The notes beneath the pieces were generated by a model. That model made no database searches. It was not told the origin of the DNA and saw nothing but the letters and a program-made list of their open reading frames with translations. Source: Heterocephalus glaber (taxonomy: Eukaryota; Chordata; Mammalia; Rodentia; Bathyergidae). From it: DNA of 64,000 nucleotides. Every line of letters starts with the position of its first letter. Positions within the stretch are counted from its first letter, which is position 1. Positions 1-12,035 of the stretch are shown here, piece after piece. The translations under genes were made by a program, and so were the position numbers. Location: the NCBI RefSeq assembly GCF_000247695.1, contig NW_004624751.1, positions 25,398,633 to 25,462,632 on the forward strand, written 5' to 3'.

Positions 1-66
1 ATATAATAATATAATAATATAATATAATAATATAATAATAAATAATAATTAATAATAAAAATAATA
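1..66. repeat. TAA/ATA microsatellite
   Basis: Continuous A/T array of taa and ata triplets with occasional dinucleotide slips, running from the window edge. It probably begins before the window, so its true length is unknown. Confidence 0.9.
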
Positions 67-434
67 CTTTGTTGTATAGAATGATGTTTCTTTCTTATTT
101 TTCTATAATCAGTCTTACAACCTCCTGCCAGGTCTAGAGTTTGGTGGTGAGGATGGCCAAAGGAGATCTGAGTTCACGGTGAACTTGTCTGTGAACAGGA
201 AATTGAATTCAGATATGATGGAAGATGGTAACCTGAATAAGTGTCTCCATTAACAAAGATGCAGACCAAAGAAAAGCAGTCATAGGTTGGGGAGCATAAA
301 CAAGAGACTAAGAAAGACTTTAGAAAGTAACTTCAGAGTAGGGGCTGGAAATTCAGTTGATTACTTGTAGTAAGATGGCATATATGGTTTATATTTTTGG
401 AGAAGACTCAAAGTCAGAGTTAGAAAGGTAGATA
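67..434. other. Unassigned sequence
   Basis: AT-rich DNA with no recognised repeat and no long reading frame. I see nothing specific in it. Confidence 0.5.
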
Positions 435-535
435 TCTTAGTTACTTTCACACTGTTGGGAAAAAATACCCAACACTCTCAGGTTAAAAGAGAGGTTTATT
501 TTTGGTTCATAGTTTGTAGAGTTTCCTGTCCCTTT
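435..535 (-). mobile_element. MaLR-type LTR fragment, antisense
   Basis: The string aggtttatttttggttcata, preceded by a run resembling gttactttcacactg, is the reverse complement of the end of MaLR-like LTRs. In the sense direction those LTRs read gtgagccaaaataaacct followed by a ctcaggtattttgtcac-like end. It is the same class of LTR as the sense-oriented copy near 61.15-61.5 kb. Only the terminal ~100 bp is recognisable. Recognition is from remembered family features. Confidence 0.5.
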
Positions 536-2160
536 ATTCACAATGTGTCTCCCATTAATTTAGCTAATCCTCTAGCTATATAGCCTATGGCACTTATGAA
601 GTAATAGAAAAAATGTAAATATGAGTAAGACATAATACTGTTCTCATGGGATTTAGTTTCACCATTAAAAAATGACATATAAATCAATAATTTAAATGCA
701 GTAAACATTTTTAATTGCCATATGTGGGCTCTTTGGGAAAAGAGGCAAATCACACTGTCATTCAGGGAGGAGTGAGAAGGTTTTTCGTGAAAGATGTAGT
801 CTGATCTAAGTCATAAAGAAGGAACAAGAGTTACTCCAGAAAAATGGCAAAGGAAAATACAGTGCATGGCAGAGGATTTTCTTGGAAAAGAACAGCATGA
901 AGAAGAGTAGAAAAGCAAGGGACAAAAATGTCATCTCATATTCAGTTCATATCCAAAGCTCCCTAATTATCCCAGGAAAGTTTTTATGGCTCTTTTCTCA
1001 AGTAAAGATCCAGTGTAATTTAACATACAGTATTACATTTGTTTATTGTGTTTTCCAGTCAATTGTAGTCTGGAGAAGTCCTTTCCACTGTTTTTAAAAA
1101 AATATTCTGAATTCATATGATTGGTTTTCCATGATGCCCTTTCACTTTTTCTATCTTTATAAAATTGGATCTAGGTCTAGAAGCTTGATGAGTTTCAAGC
1201 TTGATGAGGTTAAAAATTATGACACTTCATAGATGGTAGAGAATACCTCATATTTCAACACTTCAGGGGGGATACAATATCACATTGTGCCTCTATTAAT
1301 GATGTAAAATTTTGTCATTAATTAATGGGATGACCATTAAGTCAATCCATGGTAGTTACTTTGCCCTTTCAAACATTAATCAATCAGTGGAGTGGCATAC
1401 GTTAGGAGACATCCATAGATCTTTTTAGTTTCTGTACATTTTGGAGCAGAGGCATTGATTGCTTTCGTCCTGAGTTGTCTTTTACATATTTCTATCATTT
1501 TATATCTGTGAAGTACACAGCTTTGGAAGATTGTATGAGCATCTTCCTCCAGAACAACAGGCAGATTTATTTGCTCTCCAGAATAATAAAAATAATGTCT
1601 CTCTCCAGTGAAGGTTGAGGAGGTTAGCTATCAGCACCTTGAAGATACTGGAAACTAAGTTAGGGATTCCTACCTGAAAAGCAAACCCACTGTATGTTTA
1701 GAATTTACAGTACCCAAGTTATTCTATATCCCATGGGAACATTAGAGAATCAATGCAAATGTGATGCTGCCTGATGTGCTGAATAATAAAGTCATTTCAT
1801 TCTGATCTGGGAATTTTATGTCTTTTTCAGCACAAACTAAACCATGGCAGGATAACTGTACAATCTCTGACCATCATATTTTTTTCACCAATTGTTCATG
1901 TATACTGAACATGTATTCTAACATTCGGGATGCTTCTGTGTATTTAGTTAACATGCATTCTTTTGTAAAGAGAAATCTCTTATTTCCTCTTTTTTATTTG
2001 CTATGTAATGACACTTTAGACTCATGGATTTTCATGTATTCAAATAAGGTAAAAGTCTTACTTCCTTTTAATGAGAATGAGTATTTAGAAACCAAAATCT
2101 AAGCTCTATATCTAGCCCTTCTTATTTGACAGAATTAGAATATAGAGTTTTTAAAACTCT
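536..2160. other. Unassigned AT-rich sequence
   Basis: About 1.6 kb without a recognised repeat, RNA gene or coding potential. Reading frames are under 100 codons and lack recognisable protein features. Short direct repeats occur (gaagcttgatgag near 1180-1210). Confidence 0.5.
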
Positions 2161-2402
2161 GAATTCATATTGACATTGTTTAAACTTAACATTATTAAGT
2201 TTATTATTGACGTTGTTTAAACATTGACATATTGTTTAAACTTAACATTACAAGGTTTTCATAACTCCTTTTATTTCATATTTGTATCTTTTTCTCTTAC
2301 ATTATCATGAATTCATATTGACATTTCCAGTTTAAATTTAGTGTTACAGGGTTTTCTTCCTAACTTATCGCATATTGTGTCTTTTTCTTTTACATTGTCA
2401 AT
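2160..2402. repeat. Diverged local tandem duplication
   Basis: The unit beginning gaattcatattgacatt occurs at about 2161 and again at 2309. Both copies continue through a tttaaa block, a ttaca(g)ggttttc block and a tctttttcttttacatt block in the same order. An inner block, gacattgtttaaacttaaca, is itself repeated near 2172 and 2227. This is a local duplication plus an internal smaller one, with visible divergence between copies. Confidence 0.7.
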
Positions 2403-2928
2403 CTTGCCACACTTCTCTCTAAAACTACATCCTAATTCTCTTGAGTGTCTTTTTGAGCCTCTGGATTGTGAGAGATCTGGATGGGTGCCCAGTTTAGCCT
2501 ATAAAATAGCAAATCTGACTGCTTAAGAGTAGCTGTGTCCTATCCTCCTAGGAACATGGTTGGCAGGCAAGGAAAAGCTCCATTCAAGTCATTTAAATTA
2601 TGAATTTGAAACTTAAGTGTATCTGTCATCCTTTCTTTCTTATCAAATAAACTCCTGATTGGTCTTCCTGCTTCTATTCATGTCCTCCTGTATCTAGTCT
2701 ATTTTAAATAACAGCTCTTAAAATCTACTTTATTTCCACAAACTAGAAACAGGGATAGCTTGTGGGTTATCCATTATTTACTATTAAGGAAGAAAAAGTT
2801 CAGCCATTTAAGCTATGACTTGATTTTTTAACACCTAAAATTTCTATACGTATAGAAAATGTCTGATATATATATCCAGATACATAAGAATAAAGCATAG
2901 GCAAGTTTTCTTTTCTTTTTTAAATTTT
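2403..2928. other. Unassigned sequence
   Basis: No recognised repeat or gene. It ends at the L1 3' terminus that begins near 2930. Confidence 0.5.
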
Positions 2929-4228
2929 TTAAAAATTAATTTTATTGGTACATTTTAGGTATACAATATAATGACATTCATCATTGGAAATTTGAACTTT
3001 ACATAATCTCTCTTGGTTCTTATTTTTTCCCCCTTCCCCTGCCCTCCCTCAACCCCTCCAATCCCTCCCTATTTACAAAGGCTTTCTTTCCATTTTTTCA
3101 TTTTCACATATTAATTCCGTTCCCTTCTTGCCTTTCCCCTACCCCTCCCACTCCTCCTTCCCCTTTGCCCCTTTTCTTCCTATTTCACATTGTCTATTCT
3201 ACCTTTTAGTCCTTATGTACACTTTCAGTTTCTCACACTAGAGAAACTATTCGGTATTTACTCGTGTATCCTGTTTATTTCACCTAAGAGTATCGGCTCA
3301 GTGTGCATCCATTTAGCCGTAAATATCTCTAATTTCCCATTTTTTATGGCTGAATAGTATTTCATTTTATTAAAAAAACCACATTTTCTTTATCCAGTCT
3401 CCAGGTGATGGGCAATTGGGCTACTTCCAAGTTTTAGCTATTACAAATTGTGCTGCTATGAACACGGGTGCGCATATATCACTGTGGTATGATTCTTTTA
3501 ATTCTTTGGGGAAGATACCCAGCAGTGGAATAGCTGGGGCAAATAGGACTTCCAGTCCTAGTTCTCTGAGGTATCTCCATACTGATGTCCACAGTGGTTC
3601 CACGAGTCTACACTCCCACCAGCAGTGGAGCAGGGTTCCTCTTTTCCCACAGCCCCACCAGCATTTGTTATTGGTTGATTTCATGATAGCAGCCATTCTT
3701 CCTGAAGTGAGGTGAAATGTCCGCCTTGTTTCCATTTGCATCTCTCCAATGACCAGTGATGTTGAACATTTTTTCATGTTTATTTGCTATTCCTACTTCT
3801 TTGTCTGAGAAATGTCTGTTTATTTCAGGTGCCCATTTTTGGATTGGGTCTTTAAATTTGAGAGGTCTGATTTTTTTAAGTTCTTTATAGATTCGAGATA
3901 GTAGACCTTTGTCTGAGGAAGAGCAGGTGAAGATTTTTTCCCACATTGTGGGTTGTCTCTTCACACTGCTGATGGTTTCTCTTGGTTTGCGGAAGTTTTT
4001 TTAATAAGAAAAGATCCCACTTGTTGATTGTTTGTGCTAGTTCACAGGTAATTGAGGTTTTGTTCATAAAATCTTTTCCTATAGCAATGTTTTCAAGAGT
4101 TCTACCTAACCTCTGTTCCAGCCGGTTCAGCGATCTGTTTTAATATTTAGATCTTTAATCCATTTTGATTTTAGTTTAGTGCATGGTGAGAGATATAATC
4201 TTTGGCAAGTTGAAACCCAATTTTTCTT
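2929..4228 (-). mobile_element. 5'-truncated L1, ORF2 C-terminus plus 3'UTR, antisense
   Basis: Read on the minus strand, it matches the end of the near-full-length L1 at 54.9-56.2 kb block for block. Shared blocks are a region like ggtttcaacttgcc, the late ORF2 C-terminal part (frames on the minus strand near 3421-4067 include [17 protein letters not shown]), a G-rich 3'UTR seen here as C/T-rich DNA at 3020-3180, and the terminal block cctaaaatgtaccaata. Frame shifts and stops split the ORF2 part, so it is dead. The ORF2 C-terminal motif is the CW(W)xC zinc-knuckle-like segment typical of L1. Confidence 0.92.
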
Positions 4229-4305
4229 CCAAGATTTAGCTGTTATGAATTGTGCTACTATAAATATGTGTATGCATGGATCACTCTAATACGGCGTATT
4301 TTAAA
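4229..4305 (-). mobile_element. Older L1 ORF2 C-terminal fragment, antisense
   Basis: The segment starting gatttagctgttatgaattg repeats an L1 block already seen near 3430, with more divergence. It is a second, older L1 fragment abutting the truncated end of the neighbouring L1. Confidence 0.6.
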
Positions 4306-5315
4306 GGGAGGTCACAGAACTAAAGCTGTTTGTGCAAGCTTAATCTTAATCTGGCTCTATCCTCTTAAACTTATTTCATTTAATTTGACTAATAATTATG
4401 TAGATAGATTATTTTGGATTCTTGCTTTATGAATTCTGGAATGGTGCTAAACTTGGCTCATGTACCATCTCTTGCCTTCTTTCCGCATTTAGTCCCTGGG
4501 TATTAAAAGAGTAGTGGATTTAGTAAGTCCAGGCTTTTTTCTAAGATGCTGAGACCTGGTAAATTTTGGTGTATGTACTGCTGATGTTGGCACATACAGA
4601 GGCAAAGGTGACTATTTGATCAACAAAGATTAGATGATACCAGCGATTATATGATACATCCCCAGGTTAGGACTAGTAAGATCTGAAAAATATGTGTGTT
4701 TTAGAGTTGACAAATGCAGTGAACTAAGGAATATCACTCTTGTACTTAAAAATCCTCCATGGGTTCTGTGGTGCACAGTGATGCCCCGCTCACATCCCCT
4801 ATGTAGAAAGGCCTTATTGCCCAGCTCCTGGGATTGCTATCAGAGGACAACCTTCTGCTGTTAGCCCATTCAGGGACTCCTTAGTTGCAGAGAGTGCCCT
4901 GGGACAAGATCATTTCTTGTTTAGGGCAGCCCACATTCAGAGACTGATGGAGGCAGGAGTAAAATGGTCTGGCTGTGACAACCCAAAGTGGGATCCTTCT
5001 TATTGGCTACTTTGGCTCCTGGGGGATGGGTAGCTGAAGTATTGAATCTTGTTGCAACTCAACCTCCTTTCTGTCAATTTTACCTCCTTTCCTTCCTTCC
5101 CACAGGTATTAATACCAAGGACATTCTCTAATAATCCTCTGCAATAATTTGCTTTCCAGGAAATTCAACCTACAACAACTTCCCATGGCACTTGAAGAAA
5201 AATCAAAACTCCTATAGAATATGAAGTTTTCCTGGTTTGCATTTCTTCTACCTCTTGGTGGCATCTCCTACAATTATCTTCCCTTGCTTCCCCGGTTCTA
5301 GTCAGAGTCACTTCA
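4306..5315. other. Unassigned sequence, possible old repeat
   Basis: No reading frame of note. The GC-richer stretch at about 4740-5060 stands out from its AT-rich surroundings and looks like an old LTR or other interspersed repeat. I cannot name the family. Confidence 0.4.
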
Positions 5316-6000
5316 ATTGACTGAATTTTTAAAAATTAATACCCATCTGCAGTACATAATGAATGTGTTCATTGTGGGTAGCTGGTACATGTACATGACA
5401 CACTGTAATTCTTTTCGATCCCCTTCATATCCCCTGTCCTCCTTGCAACATCTCTTAGTCCCCTTCCCATTTGCTAAAGACCTATCTTCTTGGTTCCTAT
5501 TGTCTACCTTTTATTTTTCTCTTTGAATTATTTATATTTTGGCACTCTCATATAAAAGAAACCATATAATATTCAAGCTCATATGTCTGATTTATTTCAC
5601 TTAACATTATGGATTCAAGTTGCATCCATTTTCCAACAAATGACTCAAATTTATCTTTCTTTGTAACAGAATATTACTTCATTGTGTACAAACACCACAT
5701 TTTCTTTATCTACTCATCTGTTGATGGACTTGTTCACTTCTCCAATTTGGCTATTATGAATTGTTCAGGTATGATCATGGGTATGCATGTTTCACTCTAA
5801 TATCATGTCTTTATCTCTTTCAGGATAACACCTAGAAGAGAAATAGCTGAGTCACATGGATTGGATTTTTGGAGAAATTTCCATAGTGATTGTAATAGTT
5901 TATATTCCTGAGAACAACATAGAAGGGTCCCTTTTTCCCTTTATCCTTGTCAATGTTTGAGTTCTTGATGATAGCCATTCTTTCTGTATTCTGATGGAAT
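5316..6000 (-). mobile_element. Old L1 3' end, antisense
   Basis: Antisense reading shows the L1 C-terminal ORF2 pattern: ttgatgatagccattctttc at its right end, gtgattgtaatagtttatat, the block around ggctattatgaattg, then the 3'UTR. It is more diverged than the copy at 2.9-4.2 kb. The 3' end lies near 5318 (aaaaattaat block). Coding capacity is destroyed. Confidence 0.85.
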
Positions 6001-6004
6001 TTAA

Positions 6005-6460
6005 GTGTTGATTTATTCCCCTCAAAATTCAGATGTGAAGCCCTAACCCTCCATGAAATTCGACTTGGATTTTAATTAGATTTAGATAAAATCAAGAAGG
6101 TGGTGTGCTCATGATGGGAGTAGTATCCTTGTAAGAAGACACTACAAAGTTTATTTTCTCTCTCTCTGCCATATTATTTCCTCTCTTTATACATACCATA
6201 GTATCTCCATGAATATTTGTTGAATGAATGAATGAATATTTCATGATTTAGGAGGATGAATGTTAGCAATATCATGTGGTTCTAGGGGATCTAAGTGAGT
6301 ATGCAGCTGTGTGAAAGCCAAGAACCCTCAGTGAGGAACCTGAATGGCCAGCTAGCACCTTGAACTTCTCGGCTTCCAGAATTGTGAGAAATAAATTCCT
6401 GTTAAGCTATGGCATTTTATGGTATTTTGTGACAACCCAATCTAACTAAGAAACACACCT
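6005..6460 (+). mobile_element. MLT1-like MaLR LTR, interrupted
   Basis: The start (cccctcaaaattcagatgtg, gaagccctaaccc), the middle (ccttgtaagaagacact, tctctctctctgccat) and the end (ggcttccagaattgtgagaa, ataaattcctgtt, tggtattttgtgac) follow the MLT1/MST LTR layout in order. The body is interrupted at about 6175-6300 by DNA that is not LTR and that repeats sequence 0.6 kb downstream. Confidence 0.75.
6203..6295 (+). repeat. Local duplication, copy A (inside the LTR)
   Basis: Aligns end to end with 6793-6881, with one 4-base length difference in the gaat run. Shared blocks are ccatgaatatttgttgaatg versus ccaatgaatatttattgaat, then ttcatgattt, ggatgaatgtta and tcatgtggttct versus tcatgtagttct. 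Copy B is continuous with an L2 tail, so copy A looks like the derived one. Confidence 0.8.
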
Positions 6461-6514
6461 TCTTTCTACTTTTTGAAAATGTCACTTTTTCATCTCCTCC
6501 CACTATGCCTTACT

Positions 6515-6830
6515 GTGTGTTACTCTTCTGCTCAAAACATGTTTCTTCTACCTATTTTGCTGGCTGGATCTAATTCTTTTTTGTTGGTCTCCTTTTAAAC
6601 GGCCTTTCCTTACCAAGGTCTCTGATCACCACATTCAAATTAATGCCCCTTTCTCATTCCATTTATAATATTCATAGTTTTTATGAAAGCAATGAAATTG
6701 TCACACTTGGGTATTCATTAGCTTGTCACTTATTTATCTGTTTTCCCACCTTCCCACATGCAAATATCAGCTTCAGAAAGGCACATTATAACATCCCAAT
6801 GAATATTTATTGAATGAATGAATACTTCAT
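6515..6830 (+). mobile_element. L2 LINE 3' end
   Basis: Shows the order typical of L2 3' ends: a ctgctcaaaacatgtttctt-like block, a stretch on truncated amino-acid-like wording (accaaggtctctgatcac), a poly-pyrimidine block, then the terminal caatgaatatttattgaatg followed by gaatgaata. Strongly diverged, non-coding. Confidence 0.65.
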
Positions 6831-6881
6831 GATTTCAAAGGATGAATGTTACTGTTATCATGTAGTTCTGGGGGATTTAAG
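6793..6881 (+). repeat. Local duplication, copy B
   Basis: Counterpart of 6203-6295. It begins inside the L2 terminus and runs about 55 bp past it into flanking DNA, so the shared sequence is not explained by L2 alone. Confidence 0.8.
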
Positions 6882-9185
6882 AAGACTTGCTTTAAGCCAT
6901 GATTCTACCACTTATGGTCTGGCTCAGGAGAGGTTGTATATGAGACCAAATCTGTTTATCAGCTATCACCAATTTTATTTCTCTTTGTTACTCTTGTGTA
7001 GTGCTTGCCCAGTTAAAGTTTGTACGCTGATTATAAGATGATACAACAGCCATATTATGAATTCTTCAGAGCTGGGTGAAAATTAATCCAGTATTTGTGG
7101 TTGCTTGTGTCAGTCAAACTGGATTGTTTATTCTGAGGGACCTCCTAGAGAAGGCAGTCTGGCCCACACACATTTCAGAATGGGTTGGGACCAGATTGCC
7201 CTCAGAATGCCTGGGATAGTCCTGGCCCTCACCTTCTAGTGGTTCTTCTTTGGAAGATATCCAGTTTCAGCACTCTACTGATAATTTAGTGAAAAATGCC
7301 AAGAGGATCTTTATCTTATGTTCTTGGTAAACTGACTCAGTTCAATAGCATCTTCCTGAAAGCATTCTAATAATCTCCACAGTGTTTAAGAAGCATTACT
7401 CACATTATCACAGAAACATGCCTTGCTCCAGAAATGTATTTATTGTTCTTTTTAGAAACACAGATGTAGTCTAGGTAAATAATACAAAACAATTTCTTTC
7501 TTGCCAAGGGAAAAATCCCATTTTTGTATTTATCTATTTAAATAGCAAATGAAATCATTTGTACTAGCAGATGTTATGATAGATTAAGATCTCAGACTTG
7601 CTCACTTCTTAATCTATATATTTATTTATAACTCATTTCAGTTTAGTTTAACTAAAGTTCTTTTTAGTTTAACCATAACTTCTTTTAAGTCAGCCTGGTT
7701 ATAATAAAGAAGAATATATTATCTTAGCTCTTCCATAGTTAGGAGACAGGGCTTCTGCTAATTTCTTATCTAGTAGCATGCCATAAAAAATGGATTTGTG
7801 TAAATCTTGGGATGAGGAATTTGAAGCCTTAGCATTTACCGATTGTCTATTGCTTTAAAGTTTTAACTTATTTAGGATACCAAATTGTAAATGATTGCTC
7901 TTTGATGGGAAAGAATTTTAAAAAATGAGTAACATCGACAAAAATCAGGCCTCGTCTTGCTCTTTCCTCTATTTAATCATGCAAGAACTATATCTTTTAT
8001 AGCTGGGTGTTCAGAATGGCCATATGTTTTAAGTGTGGCAACTCATTCTTATTGCACTTCAACTACATGTGCATAATTTAACATATATTATGTGGTCGAA
8101 GCAGTTTGAATTTCAAGTTATTGATGTGAAATACTGAAATACAAGCAAAATACTGAATACGAGTCAAGTGTATGTCTTACAGTGTATGCTCAAGAAATGA
8201 GTACTGAATAATTGTGTCCATGTCTCTTAAATTCCATTTCACATACTGTGGCTGAGGTAAAAGTCCTAGATATTGATATTGGATCCATCTTGGGTCTTAG
8301 AGGAAAAGAAAATAGTTCAGAGTGGTTATTTTGCTGATTCTCAGAGGAGTTTTCTCTTCTGTGCATGGGCCAGAGTCTATAGAGATCCAGGTGTTTGAGC
8401 TGGTCTGAAACGAGTACATGGATTTTGGAGCTCCAGTCATTTCTTGTTTTCTCAGTAGTCTCATACAGAAAATCCAAGAATGAGTCAGCAGGAGGTTTGA
8501 GGTTGACAGGAGCTGTACCTTGGGCTCAGCTGTATGGAGTAGGGAACAGGATGAGCCAACAGCTGCCCACTGATGTGCTGGATCTGCCTGGCATATGTTA
8601 TATGACACCACAGTTCTGGAATGCTGCTAATGGCTGCTCCCAAAATACAAAATCTAATAGAAAAGTAACCTGTTGAACCAGAATGAATCAGCTTTCATTC
8701 TTCTGCTATTGGAATTTTCTTAAAAAATTAAAATTAAGCCTGAATTCATATAATTTAGAAACTTCAAGTCAGGAAACAGAAAAGTACTTAAATGGCCATT
8801 AATCTGACCCTCTTGCATATCCAGTCAGTTATACTGAATTTGTATAGACATTAAAAATGCAGATGAGTCCTTAATTTACAATTTCTCATTTTTGGTGGGG
8901 CTCATCTAAGTGAGCCACTGTTTCATTGACACTTTTTCATTCTTATTATAGCTTGTGAATTAGTTTAGCAGAAGATGTTTTTCTCTTCCACTTACATAAC
9001 AGAATCCTGTGATAAACTCTTCTATGAATTCTCACTTCTCCCTTTAGGCATAAAAGTTTAAACATCCCTCAGCTGTGTAGCCTGACTCTGCTTTCCACTC
9101 CTACCTGAATTGTGGACAGTTCATTGTTTATGAAAACTACTTTTGGCATAGGATCATGTTAATATATGTTCATGATTATGGCTGG
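6882..9185. other. Unassigned sequence
   Basis: About 2.3 kb without a recognised repeat. Frames at 8190-8676 on both strands overlap each other and have no recognisable motif. This is one of the longest repeat-poor stretches in the window, so an alignment to other mammals would be informative. Confidence 0.5.
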
Positions 9186-9345
9186 CACAGAACAGGGTGA
9201 TTAGGAGTGGGCGCTCTGCCTTTACCTCTTATTAAACCTGGGATAATGAAAACAGGCTGTCATGAGACTCATGTGAGAATTAAGTGGGATTTATAGAAAA
9301 TATTAAGATTCCTGGGACATAGTGTTTCATATTAATGACAATCAG
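9186..9345 (+). mobile_element. MIR SINE fragment
   Basis: The order ggataatgaaaacag, gtgagaattaagtgg, cctgggacatagtg follows the second half of MIR (ggataat, gaggattaaatga, gcctggcacatagt in the family). Diverged. Confidence 0.5.
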
Positions 9346-9429
9346 AAACTGATAGTAACTGTGTAGAGCTGGCTATACTTTTTACAGATGTTAATTAGCT
9401 ATTAAAATTGTAAGAATTTAAAATATTAT

Positions 9430-9783
9430 AGTGTAGAAAAACCCAGACTGGGTAGCTTTAACCACAGCAATGTATTTCTCATAGTTTAGTTGACTGAAAA
9501 ATTCAGTATCAAGGTGCTAGCAGATCTTTTGTCTTGGGAGGGTCCATTTCTTTGTTTGCAGATGTCCTCTTCTCCATTTTGTAGACTTCTTTGGCAGACA
9601 GTAAAGAGCTAGATCAATTCTTGTGTCTCTTCTTATAAGAGCAATAATATTCATAAAAGCTCCACGCTCATGACTTTAGTATCTCCCCAAAGCCTTACCT
9701 CCTAATATCACATCACATTGGAGGTTAGGATTTTAGCATATAAATTTTGGGGCAGGCACAAACATTATGTTCATAATTCATAG
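9430..9783 (-). mobile_element. MLT1/MST-like MaLR LTR, antisense
   Basis: In the plus direction it reads ccagactgggtagctttaac, gtatttctcatagtt, caaggtgctagcagatct, tgtctcttcttataag, ccttacctcctaatatcac, ggaggttaggattttagcat and aattttggggcaggcacaaa. This is the antisense order of MLT1/MST LTRs. The whole LTR length appears present, with small deletions. Confidence 0.75.
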
Positions 9784-10603
9784 AAACAAAAAACTTCTCA
9801 TATTGATATAACACATAGGAAGCACATCCCAATAGAAAGTGAAAGTTCTTTGTTCTTGATATTATATTGTGCCCTTTGTTCTTTTTCACCCTTTTTCATG
9901 ACTGATGACTGCTTATTTTCAGATATTCCATCTGAAAGAAGTAAGTAGCAGGCTTGAGATACAGTATACTTGAATATGTAACTGCCCAAGTTCTGTTGCT
10001 TCTTTGGGCAGAATCCTCTAGAGTGATAGAGATCACCCCAGTCAAGGAATCAGATGATCTAATCTTCATCCCAGCTCTCCTGAGCATCTCTAATTGACTC
10101 AGATATGATTGGCTTAGAAATGATTGATTTAGAAATGATTGACTCAGGTTGGAACCTCTGGCTCTTCTGAAAAGAAGCAAATATAATAATCCTTGTGGAG
10201 TAAGGACAATTTTAATCCCTTTTCAGTTTATGAGCTCCCACAGTTAGTGCTTTTTAAAGCCAGAAATCTGTGTCATATTACTCTGAGGGCTAATGAGAAA
10301 CACATTTCTTGGACTACAGTAATTTATAATTGCAGTAAAATCTAGAATGGAAAGGTAAGGAGAGATTTCAGTTAAAGTTTCCCAGTATTTAGCACTAGAA
10401 GATAAAATTTTCTTTCAACTAAACAGTATATGTAGAGGAAAAAGCTTGATTCTTGACAAAAAAAGTATAGCAGATTACACAGATGACAATAGCAAGTTTA
10501 ATAAATGATGCTCAGTTAACAGACTGCAAAATAAATTGCTGTGATTTTTAGAGACATAAATATTACTCTCTTGTATATATTAGAAATAATGCACATCTAT
10601 ATT
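9784..10603. other. Unassigned sequence with a small tandem repeat
   Basis: No recognised repeat family. At 10096-10147 a ~15-base unit close to ttagaaatgattgac is repeated three to four times. On the minus strand this gives the repetitive peptide QSFL.QSFL.QSYL, which is a tandem-repeat artefact. Confidence 0.5.
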
Positions 10604-10700
10604 CCATGTATTCATCCAACAAACAATTTTTCTGATTATGTTTCATATACCAAGCACTGTGTAAGTCATAGGAATACAGAAATGAGCATGTAGTATTTCC
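10604..10700 (+). mobile_element. L2-like fragment
   Basis: ttcatccaacaaacaattt, ccaagcactgtgtaag and ggaatacagaaatgagca resemble the common L2-type block (attcaacaaatattt, ccaggcactgtgcta, gggatacagcagtga). Diverged. Confidence 0.45.
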
Positions 10701-11546
10701 CTCTATATTGGTGATTTTGACCAAGGTAAATCTTGTAATATGGTTTAAAAGTTATATTTTACTTCAAAAGATTCAGGTTCAGTGATTCAGGTTCAGTAGC
10801 CTTGCAGTGGGACAACAACATGTAGATTAATGAACATATCATCAGTAACAAAAACAAATTCCCTGAGAGTGTGATATGTCATTCTGGGTAATATCCATCA
10901 CCTATCATGCTAGTAAGCAAGGACATGTATAACATGGTAAAAGCAATTTCTGAGATATGAACAGGGAATTATGGAATCTCAAATGGAAACACTTTATCTG
11001 CCTTAGAGGGAGCTGGGTAAGGAAGGATTTCTATGGAAGATGCCTCCTAACCTTTTAAAATATTTTCTACTACTTTTATAATTGTATAGTTAATGCAACA
11101 AATCAATTCAGAACATGGGAAAAAGTAAAAGACATTCACTACGTATGATGCTGATATTTTAAATTTTTGCTACAACATGTATAGTATTGGTTTTCTTTTC
11201 TTAACTATTCAATTTTGAATTCTAAAATTTTTAAATTTAAAATCTTTCATTGTTCTATAGTTCAGAGAAATATGTCAAAATTACTTTCAAATATCTATCA
11301 CATTTTCTTTCATCATTTTTCTGGAATTTCAAATATATATATGTTGCCATTTAATTCTATTTTTCATATCTCTTAATTTTTATCTCTTATCCCTTTGTAG
11401 ACTTTATAAGATACTGCAATTTATTTAATTTATTGTATTTGGATTTTCAAGTGTCATATGTTTAATATGTTTAATATGTTCAATATTTCTAAGTTTTTCT
11501 TTCTCACTTCTAGCTGTTGTTTCACATTACCATTCACCTGCTCTGT

Positions 11547-11548
<2 letters not shown>
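10701..11548. other. Unassigned AT-rich sequence
   Basis: No recognised family. A 14-base unit, gattcaggttcagt, is present twice in tandem at about 10769-10797. Confidence 0.5.

Positions 11549-11550
<2 letters not shown>

Positions 11551-11597
<47 letters not shown>
11551..11597 (+). repeat. GA dinucleotide microsatellite
   Basis: About 23 uninterrupted GA units. An open frame across it (11458-11751) encodes an Arg-Glu run and is a simple-repeat artefact. Confidence 0.97.
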
Positions 11598-11599
<2 letters not shown>

Positions 11600-12035
11600 T
11601 CATACAGCATTACTTCTGTCCTACCCCATTATTTGAGGTAAGCATGAATCTGTGTGCAAATTCAAGAGGAAACAACAGAGACTACATATCTTGGTGGGAG
11701 GAATGTCAATTACAGTATAAGAGAACTATGTGTGAATGCATGAACATATAGGGTGAGCCTCTTTGTGAAATAGAATTTGTCATATACTTCTATCTAGCTG
11801 TTTTTGCCTGCCAGCTCAGCTTCCCCTGGGCTGTGCTGGGGAGGAGGTGTGAGGAATCTGAGAACCAGCTTGTACACCTTCTGGTGAGTTTTAGGATGGG
11901 CTCATTTTCCTTACAAGTGGAGATTTCAGAAGATTACTCCTTTGTTTTTCCCATAAATGGTTGTTACAGATTAATTCTTTAGCTCCAACCTCTCCCCTTT
12001 AATTCTTATTTACTTTGTAATTAAATTTTTTAGAG
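11598..12035. other. Unassigned sequence
   Basis: Includes a GC-richer patch at about 11800-11890. No recognised element. Confidence 0.4.

Noticed and set aside
3421..4067. Overlapping minus-strand frames of 60-118 codons
   Set aside because: Fragments of the L1 ORF2 C-terminus in a truncated antisense copy.
8190..8676. Overlapping frames on both strands as a possible exon
   Set aside because: Mutually overlapping frames without motifs, codon signal or splice context.
10085..10150. Repeat-bearing peptide (QSFL units)
   Set aside because: A short decayed 15-base tandem repeat read in one frame; no other gene features.
11458..11751. 97-codon frame with a long Arg-Glu run
   Set aside because: The run is the translation of a GA microsatellite.
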